DNA of 64,000 nt from Melastoma dodecandrum (GCA_029817715.1 JARUPY010000385.1:992001-1056000); one strand, 5' to 3'; positions 55,111 through 63,411 are shown, counted from the stretch's first letter. The notes: generated from the letters alone by a model not told the origin. Program-made: numbers and translations.

Positions 55111-56055
55111 GTGAAGACAGTTCTCAATACGGCCCTGCCGCTCTTCGGGCTGATCCTGACCGGTTACCTGTGCGGGCTCTTTCGCGTCTTCACCAATACG
55201 GCCGCCGACAGCATCAACACGTTCGTGATCGTCCTCGCGCTGCCGGCCCTCGTCTTCGTGGCGATGGCCCGCATCACCTCGGACCAGCTCCGACAGATCG
55301 GGTTCGCGGCGGCTTACGGCGGCAGCGCGCTCGCCATCTTCGGCCTGGGCTTCTGGCTGAGCCGGCGCTCGGCCCGGTGGGGGTCGGGATCGGTGGCCAC
55401 CGCCACGATCGTCGGTCTGGATGCGAGCTACAGCAATGTCGGCTTCATGGGCATCCCGCTGTGCCAGATTGCTTTCGGCGCGGACGGGCTGGCACCGGCC
55501 ATCATCGCCACCCTGTTCACGGCCTGCGTGCAGTTCCTGGCCGCGATCCTGCTCATCGAGGCCGATCGCAAGCGGCATCTCAGCCTTCGTCAGCGCGTGG
55601 GGCCGCTGCTGCTCTCCCTCCTGCGCAATCCCCTGTTCCTCGCGCCCATCGCCGGCATCTGCGTCGGCCTGAGCGGCCTGAGCCTGCCGCTGCCGGTCGC
55701 GCGCTTCGGCGACCTGCTGGGGGGAGCGGCCGCGCCGACCGCGCTGATCTGCATCGGCATCGTGCTGGCGCAGGAGGCGCTCGACATCCGCGAACTGCCG
55801 AAGATCAGCGTCCTCGTCGGGCTGAAGCTGGTGGTGCAGCCGGCCCTGGCCGCGTTCCTCGTCTTCCATGTCCTGGCGATGCCGCCGGTCTGGGCGAGCG
55901 TGGCCGTCATCCTCAGTGCGCTGCCGACCGGCCCCGGCGCCTTCAGCCTGGCCAAGCTCTACGACCTGGAGCCGCGGATGACCTCCGGCACGATCCTGGT
56001 CTCCCATCTCGTCTCCGTGGTGACGCTCTCGGCCGTCCTGGCTTGGCTGACCTGA
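55111..56055 (+). CDS. AEC-family (auxin efflux carrier-like) transporter
   Basis: A 314-aa membrane carrier with ten helices. The PIN/AEC fold is recognisable from VLNTALPLFGLILTGYLCG, YSNVGFMGIPLCQIAFG and the C-terminal LPTGPGAFSLAKLYD. Bacterial members export or import carboxylates such as malonate. It lies within the run between the two CoA ligase segments and may move a dicarboxylate or intermediate. RBS not striking; ATG 55111 (MKTVLNTALPLF) is the clear start. Confidence 0.9.
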   Translation: MKTVLNTALPLFGLILTGYLCGLFRVFTNTAADSINTFVIVLALPALVFVAMARITSDQLRQIGFAAAYGGSALAIFGLGFWLSRRSARWGSGSVATATIVGLDASYSNVGFMGIPLCQIAFGADGLAPAIIATLFTACVQFLAAILLIEADRKRHLSLRQRVGPLLLSLLRNPLFLAPIAGICVGLSGLSLPLPVARFGDLLGGAAAPTALICIGIVLAQEALDIRELPKISVLVGLKLVVQPALAAFLVFHVLAMPPVWASVAVILSALPTGPGAFSLAKLYDLEPRMTSGTILVSHLVSVVTLSAVLAWLT

Positions 56056-56103
56056 GCGCAGCCGCACACCGACAACACGCGACAGAGAAACGCAGCGGAG
56101 GAC

Positions 56104-57840
56104 ATGCCCATGCAGATTTCGAATGACAGCGTCGCCGCGGTCGTCGCCCGATCCCTGAAAGCGCGCGGCGTCAAGCGCATCTTCGCGCTGTGCGGTGGAC
56201 ACATCATGCCGATTTGGATGGCGCTCGACGCCGCGGGGATCCGCATCGTTGATGTCCGCGATGAGCGGGCGGCGGTTCACATGGCGCAGGCACACGCCGA
56301 GGTGACGGGCGAGCTGGGGGTCGCGCTGGTCACGGCGGGGCCGGGCATGACCAATGCCATCACGGGGATCGCCAACGCGCACGTCTCCCGGGCGCCCGTC
56401 CTGGTCATGTCCGGAACCAACACCCGACCGCAGGAGAATCGCGGCGGCCTCCAGGATCTCGACCACACCCATCTGGTGCGCACGATCACGCGCTACGCCC
56501 GCACCGTGCGCGAGCCCGCGCTGGTGCTGGCGGAACTCGACGAGGCGATCGCCCGCGCGTTCGGCGAGGCGGGCGAGCCAGGCCCGTCCTACATCGACTT
56601 CCCGGCCGATACGCTGCGGGCCCCGGTGCCGGGTCCCGTCGAGATGGCCGAGCATCTCGGAGCGAAGCCGCGTCTCGCCGTCATGCCCGATCCCGCGCGC
56701 GTCGCCGCCGCGGTCGATCTGCTGTGGTCGGCCAAGCGCGTGGTCGTCATCTCCGGACGCGGCGCCCGCCGGGCGGCGCCAGAACTCGTGAGCCTGCTCG
56801 ATCGGCTCGGCGCGGTCTACCTCGACACCGGCGAGAGCCGCGGCCTGGTGCCGGACACGCACCCCTCCGTCGTCGGCGCGATGCGGGGCTCCGTGATGGG
56901 CGATGCCGACGTGGTTCTCACGGTCGGCCGCAGGCTCGATTTCCAGCTGGCCTTCGGGTCCCCGGCGATCTTCGGCGCGGCCAAGTTCGTGCGGTTGGCC
57001 GACACGCCGCCGGAGCTGCGCGACAACCGGCGCGGCGCAGTCGAGATCCTGGCCGATGTCGGCGCCTCCCTGCGCGCCATCGTCGAGGCCGCGGGCAACC
57101 GCGAGAGCGGCGTCGATCGCGCCTGGGCGGAGCGCCTGCGCGCCGGTCATGAGCAGCGCGCGGGCAAGCTCAAGGCGTCCATGGCCGCCGCCCCCGCCGG
57201 GAAGGATGGCCGCATGCATCCGAATACGCTGCTCGCGGCCCTGCAGGCGCGCCTCGGCGACAATGCCATCGTGGTGACGGACGGGGGCGACTTCCTGAGC
57301 TTTGCCCGGATCGGGCTCTCGGCTCCGACCATGCTGGATCCCGGCCCGTTCGGCTGCATCGGCGTCGGCGTACCCTACGGGATCGGTGCGAGCCTCGCCT
57401 GCCCCGACCGGCCGGTGCTGGTGGCGACCGGCGACGGCTCCTTCGGCTTCAACGCGATCGAGGTCGATACGGCGGTCCGCCACAAGGCGCCGGTCCTGTT
57501 CGTGGTGGCCAATAACGGCGCGTGGCAGATCGAGGTTCACGACCAGACCGTCACGCACGGCAAGGTCGTCGGCACGCGGCTCCAGTTCAGCGACCACGCC
57601 GCGATGGCGCGCGCCTTCGGCATGCACGCCGAGCGCGTCGAGAGCGCGGATCAGCTCGGCCCGGCCATCGAGCGCGCGATGGCCAACCGTCCGGCGCTGC
57701 TCGACGTGGTCGTCACGCCCGAGGCCGTCTCGTCGGATGCCAAGAGCGGTCTGGCCTGGGTGCCCGATCTGCAACCTCTGGCTGCGTGGGACGAGGCGGA
57801 ACGCACGTGGCGTTCCGGCGGCCGCGCGTCGGACACCTGA
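56104..57840 (+). CDS. Thiamine-diphosphate-dependent enzyme (acetolactate synthase/2-hydroxyacyl-CoA lyase-like)
   Basis: A 578-aa ThDP enzyme. The N-terminal Pyr domain has the activating E54 in VRDERAAVHMAQ, and VTAGPGMTNAITGIANAH. The PP domain carries the ThDP motif GDGS (443-446) and NN (470-471), exactly 24 residues apart. The C-terminus has a helical lid region (AKSGLAWVPDLQPL). The presence of Glu excludes glyoxylate carboligase, which lacks it. Family candidates are acetolactate synthase-like, oxalyl-CoA decarboxylase-like or 2-hydroxyacyl-CoA lyase-like; the flanking acyl-CoA ligase favours a CoA substrate (inference). 15 bases from the next ligase. Confidence 0.86.
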   Translation: MPMQISNDSVAAVVARSLKARGVKRIFALCGGHIMPIWMALDAAGIRIVDVRDERAAVHMAQAHAEVTGELGVALVTAGPGMTNAITGIANAHVSRAPVLVMSGTNTRPQENRGGLQDLDHTHLVRTITRYARTVREPALVLAELDEAIARAFGEAGEPGPSYIDFPADTLRAPVPGPVEMAEHLGAKPRLAVMPDPARVAAAVDLLWSAKRVVVISGRGARRAAPELVSLLDRLGAVYLDTGESRGLVPDTHPSVVGAMRGSVMGDADVVLTVGRRLDFQLAFGSPAIFGAAKFVRLADTPPELRDNRRGAVEILADVGASLRAIVEAAGNRESGVDRAWAERLRAGHEQRAGKLKASMAAAPAGKDGRMHPNTLLAALQARLGDNAIVVTDGGDFLSFARIGLSAPTMLDPGPFGCIGVGVPYGIGASLACPDRPVLVATGDGSFGFNAIEVDTAVRHKAPVLFVVANNGAWQIEVHDQTVTHGKVVGTRLQFSDHAAMARAFGMHAERVESADQLGPAIERAMANRPALLDVVVTPEAVSSDAKSGLAWVPDLQPLAAWDEAERTWRSGGRASDT

Positions 57841-57855
57841 GCGGGACGCGGCGGG

Positions 57856-59523
57856 ATGCAGGAACCCACACCAGCTGGCGGGTCGCCGACGAGCGCGGCG
57901 CCCCATCCTTTAGAGCACGGCCTCGATCCGGGGCCGGCCAACTTCGTCCCGCTCACGCCGGCCAGCTTCCTGGCCGGCGCTGCGGCCGCACACGCCGCGA
58001 AGGTCGCGGTCGTCGACGGTGCGCGGCGGCTGACCTACCGCGAGCTCTACGCCCGCTGCCGCCGCCTCGCCTCCGGCCTCGCGCGTCATGGGATCGGCCG
58101 CCTCGACACGGTGGCGATCCTCGCGCCGAACGTGCCCGAGATGATCGAGGCCCATTTCGCCGTGCCGATGCTCGGCGCCGTGCTCAATCCCCTCAACACA
58201 CGCCTCGACGCGGCGATCATCGCGTTCTCGCTCCGGCACGGCCGCGCCAAGGTCCTGCTGGTCGACGGCGAATACGCGGCGCTCGTCGACGAAGCTCTGT
58301 CCCTGCTCGAAGACCGGCCGCTCGTGGTCGATATCCCGGTTCCCGATGCGCAGTCGCAGCGGGTCGGCACGGTCGACTACGAGGCGCTGCTCGCGGACGG
58401 CGACCCGGATTATGCCTGGATCGGGCCGCAGGACGAGTGGCAGTCGCTCTGCCTGCTCTACACCTCCGGCACGACCGGCGATCCGAAGGGCGCGGTCTAT
58501 AGCCATCGCGGCGCCTATCTTCAGGCGCTTGGCAACGCACTGATGTTCGGCCTGAGCTTCGACAGTGTCTATCTCTGGACGCTGCCGATGTTTCATTGCA
58601 GCGGCTGGTCCTACCCCTGGGCGAGCGTCGCGGCCTGCGCGACCCAGATCTGCCTGCGCAAGGTCGAGCCGGCCGCGATCTTCCGGCTGATCGCCGAGCA
58701 CGGCGTCACGCATCTCTGCGGCGCGCCGATCGTCCTGTCGATGCTCGCGCACGCGCCGCCGGAGCAGCGCGTGCCCTTCGCGCACGGGCCGGTCCGCTGC
58801 GCGACCGGCGGCGCGGCCCCGTCCTCCACGATCCTGCGGACGATGGAGGAACTCGGATTCAAGGTGACGCATCTCTACGGCGCGACCGAGACCTACGGTC
58901 CCGGCACGGCCTCCCTGGCCGGACCGGACTGGGCCGAGCTGCCCGTGGAGGCGCGCTACGCCCGCATGGCGCGCCAGGGCACGGCGCTCACGACGCTCGG
59001 CGCGGTGATGGTCGCCGACCCCGACACGATGCGGCCCGTCCCGCAGGACGGCGCGACGATGGGCGAGATCATGATGCGCGGCAACACCGTCATGAAGGGG
59101 TATCTCGCCAATCCGCAGGCGACCGCGGCGACCCTGGGGGGCGGCTGGTACCGGACCGGCGACCTCGGCGTCTGGCACGAGGATGGCGCGATCGAGATCA
59201 AGGACCGCTCGAAGGACATCATCATCTCGGGCGGCGAGAACATCTCGAGCCTCGAACTCGAGGAGGTCCTCACCCGGCACCCCGCCGTGATGTTCGCCGC
59301 GGTCGTGGCCCGGCCCGACGCCACCTGGGGCGAGACGCCGTGCGCGTTCCTGGAGCTCAAGCCCGGCGCGCCCGCGCCGTCGGATCAGGAGGTCATCGCG
59401 TTCTGCCGGGAGCGGATGGCGCGGTTCAAGGTGCCCAAGGCCGTGATCTTCGGCCCCCTGCCGAAGACATCCACGGGCAAGATCCAGAAATTCATGCTCC
59501 GAGACCGGGCCCGCTCCCTATGA
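57856..59523 (+). CDS. AMP-forming acyl-CoA ligase 2
   Basis: A 555-aa ligase. A3 motif YTSGTTGDPKG at 202-212, A5 YGATETYGPG, A8 DRSKDIIISGGENISSLELEE, and the catalytic Lys in PKTSTGKIQKFMLRD. Its sequence is of the fatty/medium-chain type with the SWxxPW-like WTLPMFHCSGWSYPW. The stop overlaps the phaE start (ATGA), so its acyl-CoA product is likely to feed the polyester synthase. ATG 57856 starts it 15 bases past the ThDP gene. Confidence 0.94.
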   Translation: MQEPTPAGGSPTSAAPHPLEHGLDPGPANFVPLTPASFLAGAAAAHAAKVAVVDGARRLTYRELYARCRRLASGLARHGIGRLDTVAILAPNVPEMIEAHFAVPMLGAVLNPLNTRLDAAIIAFSLRHGRAKVLLVDGEYAALVDEALSLLEDRPLVVDIPVPDAQSQRVGTVDYEALLADGDPDYAWIGPQDEWQSLCLLYTSGTTGDPKGAVYSHRGAYLQALGNALMFGLSFDSVYLWTLPMFHCSGWSYPWASVAACATQICLRKVEPAAIFRLIAEHGVTHLCGAPIVLSMLAHAPPEQRVPFAHGPVRCATGGAAPSSTILRTMEELGFKVTHLYGATETYGPGTASLAGPDWAELPVEARYARMARQGTALTTLGAVMVADPDTMRPVPQDGATMGEIMMRGNTVMKGYLANPQATAATLGGGWYRTGDLGVWHEDGAIEIKDRSKDIIISGGENISSLELEEVLTRHPAVMFAAVVARPDATWGETPCAFLELKPGAPAPSDQEVIAFCRERMARFKVPKAVIFGPLPKTSTGKIQKFMLRDRARSL

Positions 59524-60293
59524 CAGATCCGCGCAAGACCGGTCCGGGCCATGCCGCGGCCGGCGGCCAGCCCGATCATCAGCCCGATCATCAGCGCGAT
59601 CCCTGGGGCATGCTCGGCGCCTCCTGGACCGCGTCGCTGGAGACCGTGTCGGCGTGGTCGCGGACCTGGCAATCGCTGATGCAGGGGCGCGCCGGCCCGC
59701 CGGCCGAACTGATGCTCGGCGCACTCGGGAATCCGGCCGCGCTGCCGCAGAGCATGGCACCGCTGCTCGAGGAGTTCCGGCGCGCACTCGCGCTGCCGCG
59801 CTTCGCCGACCTGCCGCAGCTCGACGAGTCCCTGCCGAGCGCGCCGGAGGCGTCCCTCGACCTCGCGCTGCTGCTGCAGGAATACGTCGCGGCGGTGATG
59901 CCGGTCTGGATGAAGGCCTGCGAGAGCTTTCAGGCCGAGGTCGCGGCCCGCAGGGCGAAGGGCGAGACTCCCGACCTCCTCGCCGACGGCCTCGACAGCT
60001 GGAACCGGGTGCTCGACCGGACCCTGATGGAGTTCAACCGGTCCAAGGACTTCGCCAGCCTGCAGCAGCGCATGCTGCGCGTGGCGATGCGGCAGCGCCA
60101 GGATCTGCGCCGCGGCGCCGAGCGGACCGCGGAGGCCATGGACCTGCCGACCCGAACCGAGATGCGCGACGTCTACGGGCGCCTGCACGGCCTGATGCGC
60201 GAGGTCCATGCGCTGCGTCGCGAGGTGCGGGTGCTGAAGGCTCAGGCCGGCCCCTCCCCGGCCGACGCGGAGGCGGCCGGACCCAGACCCTGA
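59520..60293 (+). CDS. phaE: Class III polyhydroxyalkanoate synthase subunit PhaE
   Basis: A 257-aa non-catalytic subunit that activates PhaC. The C-terminal signature LPTRTEMRDVYGRLHGLMREV (truncated here), predicted coiled coil ending in LRREVRVLKAQ, is the defining end of PhaE. The middle has RMLRVAMRQRQDLRRGAE. Overlaps the ligase by 4 bases and lies 46 bases from phaC. An Ala/His-rich N-terminus with HQPDHQPDHQ is unusual. Confidence 0.93.
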   Translation: MTDPRKTGPGHAAAGGQPDHQPDHQRDPWGMLGASWTASLETVSAWSRTWQSLMQGRAGPPAELMLGALGNPAALPQSMAPLLEEFRRALALPRFADLPQLDESLPSAPEASLDLALLLQEYVAAVMPVWMKACESFQAEVAARRAKGETPDLLADGLDSWNRVLDRTLMEFNRSKDFASLQQRMLRVAMRQRQDLRRGAERTAEAMDLPTRTEMRDVYGRLHGLMREVHALRREVRVLKAQAGPSPADAEAAGPRP

Positions 60294-60339
60294 CGCTGCC
60301 GCGCGCGGAAACGGGCGCAGTGACCACGAGGAGTTCGCG

Positions 60340-61449
60340 ATGGCGCAGGACGTGCCCTTCCCCGGGCTGAAGGAATTCACCGAATTCTCGCAGCGCGCCG
60401 CGATGGCGGCGGCGCAGCTCGGCGAGATCCGGGCGGACGACGTGGCGGTCGCCGCGACTCCCCGCGAGGCGGTCCTCACGATCAACGGACGCACTCTTTA
60501 TCGGATCGCGCCCGGCGCCCCGACGCGGGTGGAGACGCCGATCCTGGTCGTCTACGCGATGGTCGGGAGCTGGCAGGTTCTCGATCTCCAGCCGGACCGC
60601 TCCTTCCTGCGCAGCCTCGCCGAGGCCGGGAGCACGGTCTACGTCATCGACTGGGGCCACCCGACGCCGGCCGACCAGTTCGACGACTTCAGCGACCTCG
60701 TCGACATCTACATCGACGGCTTCGTCGACGCGATCCGCGACCGGCACGGCGTGCCGAGCGTCAACCTGCTCGGGATCTGCCAGGGCGGCGTGCTGTCGCT
60801 CTGCTACGCGGCCCTGCACCGGGATAAGATCCGCACCCTCGTGACCTGCGTGACGCCGGTCGACTTCCATGCCGACCGTTGCGACGGGGATCCGGCCGGG
60901 GGCGGCGAGCACGTCGAGCGCGGCTTCATGAACGTCTGGACGCGCAATCTGGACGCCCGCGATATCGACCTGATGATCGACACCCTGGGGAACGTGCCGG
61001 GCGGCGTCGGCGGCGTGCTGTTCTCGATGATGACCCCGTTCCGCAGCCTCGCGAAGTACAACCTCACCCTCATGGAGGTGGGGCAGGACCGCGAGAAGCT
61101 GATGAACTTCCTGCGCATGGAGAAATGGCTGGCCGACCGGCCGGACCATACCGGTGCCTCGGCGCGGCAATGGCTCAAGGATCTCTACCAGGACAACAAG
61201 CTCTACGCCGGAACCTTCGAGATCGGCGGCCGGCCTGTGGATCTCGGCGCGATCACCATGCCGGTCCTGAACTTCTACACCGAGACCGATCACATCATCC
61301 CGGCCCCCGCCAGCAAGGCGATGGGGCAGGTGATCGGCTCGCCGGACTACACCGAGGTTCCGATCACCGGCGGCCATATCGGGGTGTTCGTGAGCCGCGG
61401 CCAAGCCGCGTTCAGCGATCGGATCCTGCGCTGGATGGAGACGCGCTGA
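60340..61449 (+). CDS. phaC: Class III polyhydroxyalkanoate synthase catalytic subunit PhaC
   Basis: A 369-aa alpha/beta-hydrolase-fold synthase; the length marks class III. Catalytic triad: C147 in the lipase-box variant GICQGG, D317 in TETDHIIP, and H346 in ITGGHIGVFVS. The entry segment LVVYAMVGSWQVLDLQPDRS is typical of PhaC. It polymerises (R)-hydroxyacyl-CoA with PhaE as its partner. ATG 60340 follows GAGGAGTTCGCG. Together with the ligase and phaE it forms a direct acid-to-polymer module. Confidence 0.95.
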   Translation: MAQDVPFPGLKEFTEFSQRAAMAAAQLGEIRADDVAVAATPREAVLTINGRTLYRIAPGAPTRVETPILVVYAMVGSWQVLDLQPDRSFLRSLAEAGSTVYVIDWGHPTPADQFDDFSDLVDIYIDGFVDAIRDRHGVPSVNLLGICQGGVLSLCYAALHRDKIRTLVTCVTPVDFHADRCDGDPAGGGEHVERGFMNVWTRNLDARDIDLMIDTLGNVPGGVGGVLFSMMTPFRSLAKYNLTLMEVGQDREKLMNFLRMEKWLADRPDHTGASARQWLKDLYQDNKLYAGTFEIGGRPVDLGAITMPVLNFYTETDHIIPAPASKAMGQVIGSPDYTEVPITGGHIGVFVSRGQAAFSDRILRWMETR

Positions 61450-61521
61450 CCGCTCGGAGCGATCGGGGCCGCGCGGATGGGCCTCCGCGGTCTCAACCCT
61501 ATGGGCCCGGAGGACGATGAC

Positions 61522-62196
61522 ATGCGGAAACTCACCTGCCTGATCGGATCGCTCGCCGTGTCGGCGATGATGCTGATGCCGCTCGCCGCCCACGCGCAGG
61601 GTGCGCGCGCGGCCGAGCCGGAGGGCGAGCAGGCGCCTGCCGTCCACGTGGACGACAACTCCTTCAAGTGCATGTCGGACATGACCAAGGTCCGCCACTT
61701 CTACGTCGACAATCTCGCCGGCAAGCTTCCCGAGACCGTCGCGGTCGCGGAAGCCGGCCAAGGCGACTACCCGGTGGGCTCGGTCGTCCAGCTCGTTCCG
61801 AACGAGGTCATGATCAAGCAACAGAAGGGCTTCAGCCCCGTCACGCGGGACTGGGAATTCTTCTGGATCGACGTCGACAAGGAGGGTTCGAAGATCTTTC
61901 GCCGCGGCTTCGTCGAGGTCAACAACCGCTTCGAGATGAATTGCTTCGCATGCCATGTGAAGGCCCATGCGGAGAACGATTTCACCTGCGGCGCGGAGGG
62001 CGGCGGCTGCGATCCGATCCCGCTGACCCGCGAGATGTTCGGCGCCCTTCAGCGCACCGACCCGCGCTGCAAGAACCAGCCGCCGGTCAGCGCGGAGGAT
62101 GCCGCGGCCCTGAAGAGGGTCGGCGAGGTCGTCGAGGTGCTGAAGGCGGCCAATGCCAGCAACAGGACGATGAGCGAAGACGCGCCGAAGAAGTGA
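61522..62196 (+). CDS. P460-like periplasmic c-type cytochrome
   Basis: A 224-aa exported protein. Signal peptide (IGSLAVSAMMLMPLAAHA). The heme-c motif is C141-F-A-C144-H145. The preceding sequence (KVRHFYVDNLAGKLP, YPVGSVVQLVPNEVMIKQQ, RDWEFFWIDVD) is like the cytochrome P460/c-prime-beta fold. Three further Cys (FTCGAEGGGCD, DPRCKNQ) are unusual. A possible redox partner of the PQQ dehydrogenase or a detoxifying heme protein. ATG 61522 follows GGAGGACGATG; ATG 61501 is open. Confidence 0.83.
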   Translation: MRKLTCLIGSLAVSAMMLMPLAAHAQGARAAEPEGEQAPAVHVDDNSFKCMSDMTKVRHFYVDNLAGKLPETVAVAEAGQGDYPVGSVVQLVPNEVMIKQQKGFSPVTRDWEFFWIDVDKEGSKIFRRGFVEVNNRFEMNCFACHVKAHAENDFTCGAEGGGCDPIPLTREMFGALQRTDPRCKNQPPVSAEDAAALKRVGEVVEVLKAANASNRTMSEDAPKK

Positions 62197-62281
62197 GAGC
62201 CTCCCAGGAACTCCCGCTGCGCCGTCGCGCGCAGGGGGAGGGCTCCCGGTGATCGGGCGCTCTGCGAGGTGCTCCGAGGAC
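62197..62281. repeat. Dispersed intergenic repeat (family 1, copy 3)
   Basis: Begins at the cytochrome stop codon. Shares GGCTCCCGGTGATCGGG and the flanking GCGCGCAGGGGGAG and GCGAGGTGC blocks with the copies at 36886-36964 and 16267-16318. Folds into stacked hairpins. Confidence 0.7.
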
Positions 62282-62298
62282 AGGCAATCGAGCGAGGG

Positions 62299-62598
62299 AT
62301 GAGGATGAGAAGCATGCTGTTCGCCGCTGTCGCGGCCGGCCTGATCGGCCTCGGCGGTGCGGAGATCGCGTACGCTCAGGGAACCGGCGACGGTCCCGCG
62401 ACGGATCCGACGAATAACGGGGGCAACGCCGTCGTCAACAAGGGGGCGGGATCGGGCACGGGGACGCCGGAGAAGTCCCGGGGGACGATGACCGGAACGC
62501 CGACGGCGGACCCGACCGAGAACGGCGGCAATGCCATCGTCAACAAGGGCGCGGGCTCGGGAACCGGTACGGAGCCGCCCGCCGCTGGCGGGCGCTGA
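62299..62598 (+). CDS. Small exported protein with a tandem sequence repeat
   Basis: A 99-aa protein. Signal peptide (LFAAVAAGLIGLGGAEIAYAQ), then two copies of a 24-residue block: TDPTNNGGNAVVNKGAGSGT and ADPTENGGNAIVNKGAGSGT. The Gly/Asn-rich repeats suggest a surface or glycine-rich structural peptide. Start ATG 62299 or 62305/62314. Last gene of the run; function unknown. Confidence 0.6.
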   Translation: MRMRSMLFAAVAAGLIGLGGAEIAYAQGTGDGPATDPTNNGGNAVVNKGAGSGTGTPEKSRGTMTGTPTADPTENGGNAIVNKGAGSGTGTEPPAAGGR

Positions 62599-63039
62599 CG
62601 CGGGATCTCGTTCGACGACGGTGCCGTGCCCGACCGTCCTCGCCTGCTCCGGGAAAGCGAAGCCATGCCCGCTCGCCCGCACGGGCAACGATGGTCGCAC
62701 ATCTCGGTCGGAATGGGACCGAACGGCCCCGCAGATCGTCCCTTCCCTCTCCGCAGGGGGAGGACGCGTGAGCCCGTTTCCGGTTGAACGCGTCGACCGA
62801 TCCAGCCCGCGTCGTCATCGCGCGCGCAGCGAAGCGACCCAGGGATGCCCGACGCTGCCGAACGGTGCGCCGTCCTGGGTGGCATCGCTACGCGCGCAAA
62901 GCGCGGAGACGGCGGATCCGATCTGATCGACCGAAAACGGTATCAGCAGGCTTCGCGAAGGTGATCACGCGCTTTGCGAAACCTTTGGCCAATCAAGAAT
63001 CTAAGCGGACGAAGCGTTGGCCTGCCAACGCAGGTTTGC
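62599..63039. other. Intergenic region with two dispersed repeats
   Basis: 441 bases, largely made of repeat family 2 copy B (62774-62940) and repeat family 3 copy B (62945-63042), abutting head to tail. No gene supported. Confidence 0.6.
62774..62940. repeat. REP-like palindromic repeat (family 2, copy B)
   Basis: Diverged copy of 33251-33409: left end CCGTTTCCGGTTGAACGCGT, inner arms CGCGCAGCGAAGC and GCATCGCTACGCGCGCAAAG, right end CGACCGAAAACGG. The same flanks and spacing prove common origin. Confidence 0.75.
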
Positions 63040-63042
63040 TCA
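62945..63042. repeat. Dispersed repeat (family 3, copy B)
   Basis: Shares AGCAGGCTTCGCGAAGGTG-like start and GCGGACGAAGCGTTGGCCTG with 40570-40662. It ends at the stop codon of the reverse-strand gene, and the other copy begins at a stop codon. Confidence 0.7.
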
Positions 63043-63411
63043 GGTGTCCGTCTTGATCGCGGGCTTCCAGATCTCCGCCGCCACCGCGGTGGTGTTCCGG
63101 AGCGCATCGTACAGGTCGGGATCGGCGTCGTAATGACCCGCGCGGATCGCCTTCACGAGCGTCGCGAGGGGATCGTCCCCCCGTTCGGGGACGAGGGCCA
63201 GCGTGCGGTCCCAGGCGGCGGCGGTGGTGTCGGCCCCCTCGATCTCGCGCATGGCGATGCCGATCGCGTTCGCCACCATCAGGGCGACGTAGCGCGGGCG
63301 GCCAGTCAGACCGGGGGCGACCTCTTCGAGGAGGGCACGCCGGGCCACGTCGAGGAGGGCCGCGCCGGAGGGATGGTCGGGCAGGATGGGGCGCATGGTC
63401 AGGCGGTCCAT
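63040..63411 (-). CDS. DUF6285-like hypothetical protein
   Basis: A 123-aa soluble helical protein: PSGAALLDVARRALLEEVAP, PRYVALMVANAIGIAMREI, HYDADPDLYDALRNTTAVAAEIW. It resembles the small DUF6285 proteins encoded next to APH-fold phosphotransferases and acyl-CoA dehydrogenases in proteobacteria. Overlaps the upstream gene by 13 bases (or starts at ATG 63396 with no overlap), so an operon. Function unknown; the association points to acyl-CoA metabolism. Confidence 0.75.
   Translation of the reverse strand: MDRLTMRPILPDHPSGAALLDVARRALLEEVAPGLTGRPRYVALMVANAIGIAMREIEGADTTAAAWDRTLALVPERGDDPLATLVKAIRAGHYDADPDLYDALRNTTAVAAEIWKPAIKTDT

Noticed and set aside
56104..57840. Glyoxylate carboligase assignment for the ThDP enzyme
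   Set aside because: Glyoxylate carboligase lacks the activating Glu, while E54 is present here.
54943..57906. 987-codon open frame on the reverse strand
   Set aside because: Antisense shadow of the AEC and ThDP genes; composition is His/Arg/Gly-rich without domains. High GC keeps such frames free of stops.
60034..62700. 888-codon open frame on the reverse strand
   Set aside because: Antisense to phaE, phaC and the cytochrome, whose motifs are intact on the forward strand.
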